Part shown: positions 62,401 to 64,000 of the stretch, piece after piece
Numbering within the stretch: position 1 is the first letter of the stretch
Layout of the letters: each line of letters starts with the position of its first letter
Made by a program: the position numbers and the translations under genes
Origin: Chaetoceros tenuissimus
Taxonomy: Eukaryota > Bacillariophyta > Thalassiosirophyceae > Chaetocerotales > Chaetocerotaceae
DNA length: 64,000 nt
Assembly (NCBI GenBank): GCA_021927905.1
Contig: BLLK01000019.1
Coordinates: 434,001 to 498,000 of the forward strand
Reading direction: 5' to 3'
The notes under the pieces: generated by a model
Told to the model about the DNA's origin: nothing
What the model saw: the letters and a program-made list of their open reading frames with translations, nothing else
Database searches by the model: none

Positions 62401-64000
62401 GAAGGAGAAGGCTTGGTAGAAGGTGATGATGATGGTTCACGAGAAACTTGCCCCTCTTGTGGGCGGTCTGATGGCTCTGGAAACGGCCTTGCAGAAGGTG
62501 AAGGTGATGGCTCTGGAAATGGATTTGCAGAAGGTGAAGGTGATGGCTCTGGAAATGGATTTGCAGAAGGTGAACGTGATGGCTCTGGAAACGGCCTTGC
62601 AGAAGGTGAAGGTGATGGCTCTGGAAATGGATTTGCAGAAGGTGAAGGTGATGGCTCTGGAAACGGCCTTGCAGAAGGTGAAGGTGATGGCTCTGGAAAT
62701 GGATTTGCAGAAGGTGAAGGTGATGGCTCTGGAAATGGATTTGCAGAAGGTGAACGTGATGGCTCTGGAAATGGATTTGCAGAAGGTGAACGTGATGGCT
62801 CTGGAAACGGCCTTGCAGATGGTGAAGGTGATGGCTCTGGAAATGGATTTGTAGAAGGTAACTCTGAAGGAATAGCACTCGGACCATTGGACATTACAAC
62901 ACTAGGAACCACACTTGCTACTTCAGATGGACTTGAGGAGGGTCTGTTAGATACTGACGGCTTGAATGTACCAAAAAATGTTGGAGATGCACTTGGATGT
63001 AGAGAAGGAGATACTGACACACTTGGTTCTGAGCTAGGTAGCTTCGAAGGATTTGAGGACTGACTGCTTGATGGTGACAAGCTTTGTTCTACACTTGGTG
63101 TCTCTGAAGATATATCGCTCGGAGAAGAAGACATTACTACACTGGGATTGACACTTGCTACCATTGATGGACTCGAAGAAGGACTCTGTGATACTGACGG
63201 CAGTAAGGTACCAACAAATGTCGGAATTTCACTTGGATATACAGAAGGAAATACTGATACACTTGGTTTTGAACTCGGCGCCTCAAATTCAGCTTTATCG
63301 CCAGTAGGTGGTGTAGTACTAGGACTTTGTGTTTTATTTTTCAATGTAGGTGATGGACTTTGTTCTAGACTTGGTGTCTAGTACTAGGACTTTGTGTGAT
63401 TTATTTTTCAAAATGTAGGTGATGGCACTTTGTTCTAGACTTTGGTGTCTCCGAAGATATAGCACTCGGAGTATCAGACATTACAACTGTAGGAAGTACA
63501 CTTGCTATCTTTGATGGACTTAAAGAAGGACTCTGTGATACTGACGGCTGGAATGTACCAACAAATGTCGGAGGTTCGCTTGGATATACAGAGGGTAATA
63601 CTGATACACTTGGTTCTGCACTTGGAAAGTACAACAGAGAAGGAGCATGACTAGTCGATGGTGATGAGCTTGGATCGAGACTCGGAGTCTCCGAAGATAT
63701 AGCACTCGGAGTATCAGACATTAAAACTGTAGGAAGTACACTTGCTATCTTTGATGGACTTAAAGAAGGACTCTGTGATACTGACGGCTGGAATGTACCA
63801 ACAAATGTCGGAGGTTCGCTTGGATATACAGAGGGTAATACTGATACACTTGGTTCTGCACTTGGAAAGTACAACAGAGAAGGAGCATGACTAGTCGATG
63901 GTGATGAGCTTGGTTCGAGACTCGGAGTCTCCGAAGATATAGCACTCGGAGTATCAGACATTACAACTGTAGGAAGTACACTTGCTATCTTTGATGGACT
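59493..64000 (-). CDS. Giant PSxxPS / proline-lysine repeat secreted protein (partial; frame breaks)
   Basis: Last exon 59493-59968; intron 59969-60033 (GTAAGT...ATGAAG); a huge repeat exon to the right edge. Order from the N-terminal side (outside window): PSxxPS repeats of 80 residues (SVLPSVYPSEPPTFVGTFQP), PFPEPSPSPSAN 12-residue units (about 11), KGKGTKSEKSKGKTPPPT blocks, KPVPKPVAPPPTKQGKSTKS blocks, PPPKKPPP runs, a basic linker, and a C-terminal Cys-rich domain (GPYTCSWI, CAGTCGLC, CPYCLSCLGQCDDEC). The layout is that of a diatom cell-wall or extracellular protein. Breaks: a one-base loss near 60831 (GGCTTGGT for GGCTTTGGT), and a rearranged patch at 63370-63445 with a stop and frame change. 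Either repeat-assembly errors or a decaying gene; frame is consistent elsewhere. Antisense frames in the repeats are artefacts. Confidence 0.65.
60240..61430. repeat. Proline/lysine coding repeats (PPPKK and KPVPKPVAPPP)
   Basis: Two nested low-complexity arrays: 60240-60540 codes runs of P with KK about every eight residues, and 60590-61430 codes KPVPKPVAPPPTKQGKSTKS-type blocks in six to seven near-identical copies. Confidence 0.9.
61425..62210. repeat. KGKNPPPTAPTAP/KSEKS coding repeats, about 78-bp unit
   Basis: About ten units of roughly 78 bp (KGKNPPPTAPTAPVAP, then PTKSVKSEKS) with a degenerate KGKGT series on the right. Confidence 0.85.
62470..62866. repeat. 36-bp coding tandem repeats (PFPEPSPSPSAN)
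   Basis: About 11 units of 36 bp differing by single substitutions (AAACGGCCT against AAATGGATT, GAACGT against GAAGGT). Confidence 0.92.
63310..63445. repeat. Local duplication of about 65 bp with decay
   Basis: GTAGTACTAGGACTTTGTGT through TTTTTC(A)AA.TGTAGGTGATGG occurs at about 63313-63358 and again at about 63379-63425 with small indels. This junction breaks the PSxxPS frame. Confidence 0.7.
63450..64000. repeat. 240-bp coding tandem repeats (80-residue PSxxPS unit)
   Basis: Two and a fraction nearly identical 240-bp units (starts at 63961 and 63721 on the minus strand), continuing beyond the right edge. Confidence 0.9.

Noticed and set aside
60145-63063. A 972-codon plus-strand frame rich in RRW/FGTG repeats, and other long frames over the same area
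   Set aside because: Antisense shadows of the PSxxPS/proline-lysine gene; short multiples-of-three repeats keep several frames open without coding value, and the minus strand has splice signals and known surface-protein motifs.
1-64000. Retroelement, virus-like element, CRISPR array or bacterial insertion
   Set aside because: No reverse transcriptase, integrase, capsid, transposase or regularly spaced short repeat was recognised on either strand; the genes have eukaryotic introns throughout.

Overview
The window looks like nuclear DNA of a diatom (Bacillariophyta) or a close stramenopile relative. Evidence: A+T-rich intergenic DNA; compact genes with short GT-AG introns, mostly 64-93 bp; several secreted proteins carrying the PSxxPS repeats known from diatom cell surfaces; two proteins whose signal peptide ends in an AF junction, the diatom plastid-import signature; and eukaryotic housekeeping genes (proteasome beta-1, cytosolic seryl-tRNA synthetase, WDR70, a vacuolar sorting receptor). 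No prokaryotic operon, tRNA, rRNA, CRISPR array or recognisable autonomous transposon was found. Because it is a eukaryotic genome, only ATG starts were accepted and split frames were joined across GT-AG introns when phase and protein homology agreed.

Layout. 0-6.5 kb: the 3'-truncated (at the window edge) minus-strand FHA-WDR70 gene, then a duplicated, partly decayed neighbourhood with a short repeat-protein gene, a secreted Ser/Asp repeat protein (96-bp tandem repeats) and three dispersed copies of one segment. 6.6-15 kb: UAA nucleotide-sugar transporter, LYR-motif mitochondrial protein, secreted astacin protease, a small helical unknown, an AF-type plastid-targeted NTF2/SnoaL-like protein, a four-exon protein kinase and an unknown multi-pass membrane protein. 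15-21 kb: an ionotropic-glutamate-receptor-like channel and two host pseudogenes (a Cys-rich secreted protein and a large membrane protein that is barely broken). 21.7-22.6 kb: PSMB1. 22.9-24.1 kb: a possible inverted-repeat element. 24.1-29.5 kb: three tandem copies of a membrane protein with Lin-12/Notch repeats; only the middle one is intact. 29.8-37 kb: OSCA/TMEM63-type channel, plastid-targeted P-loop protein, SerRS. 37.4-50.7 kb: two paralogous six-module proteins (TPR-like region, MYND zinc finger, IQ motif, RelE/ParE-like segment, split Walker A, UvrD/TRANK1-type SF1 helicase) with identical intron positions, separated by a secreted Cys-ladder repeat protein. 50.8-58.6 kb: a membrane-anchored thioredoxin-like/Cys-rich protein, a tight array of three DNA hairpins, a GT31-like glycosyltransferase, a vacuolar sorting receptor with a YMPL tail and a class-E-like GPCR. 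59.5-64 kb: a very repetitive PSxxPS/proline-lysine secreted protein running off the right edge, with frame breaks.

Functionally the window is a mixture. The themes that recur are surface and secretory proteins (astacin, SD-repeat, Cys-ladder, PSxxPS, Trx-like, GT31, VSR), membrane sensing (iGluR-like, OSCA, GPCR, LNR membrane proteins, kinase) and local tandem duplication followed by decay. The most distinctive elements are the TRANK1-like helicase pair with its RelE-like segment, the 28-residue Cys-ladder protein, the three-hairpin array, and the LNR cluster with its conserved upstream element.
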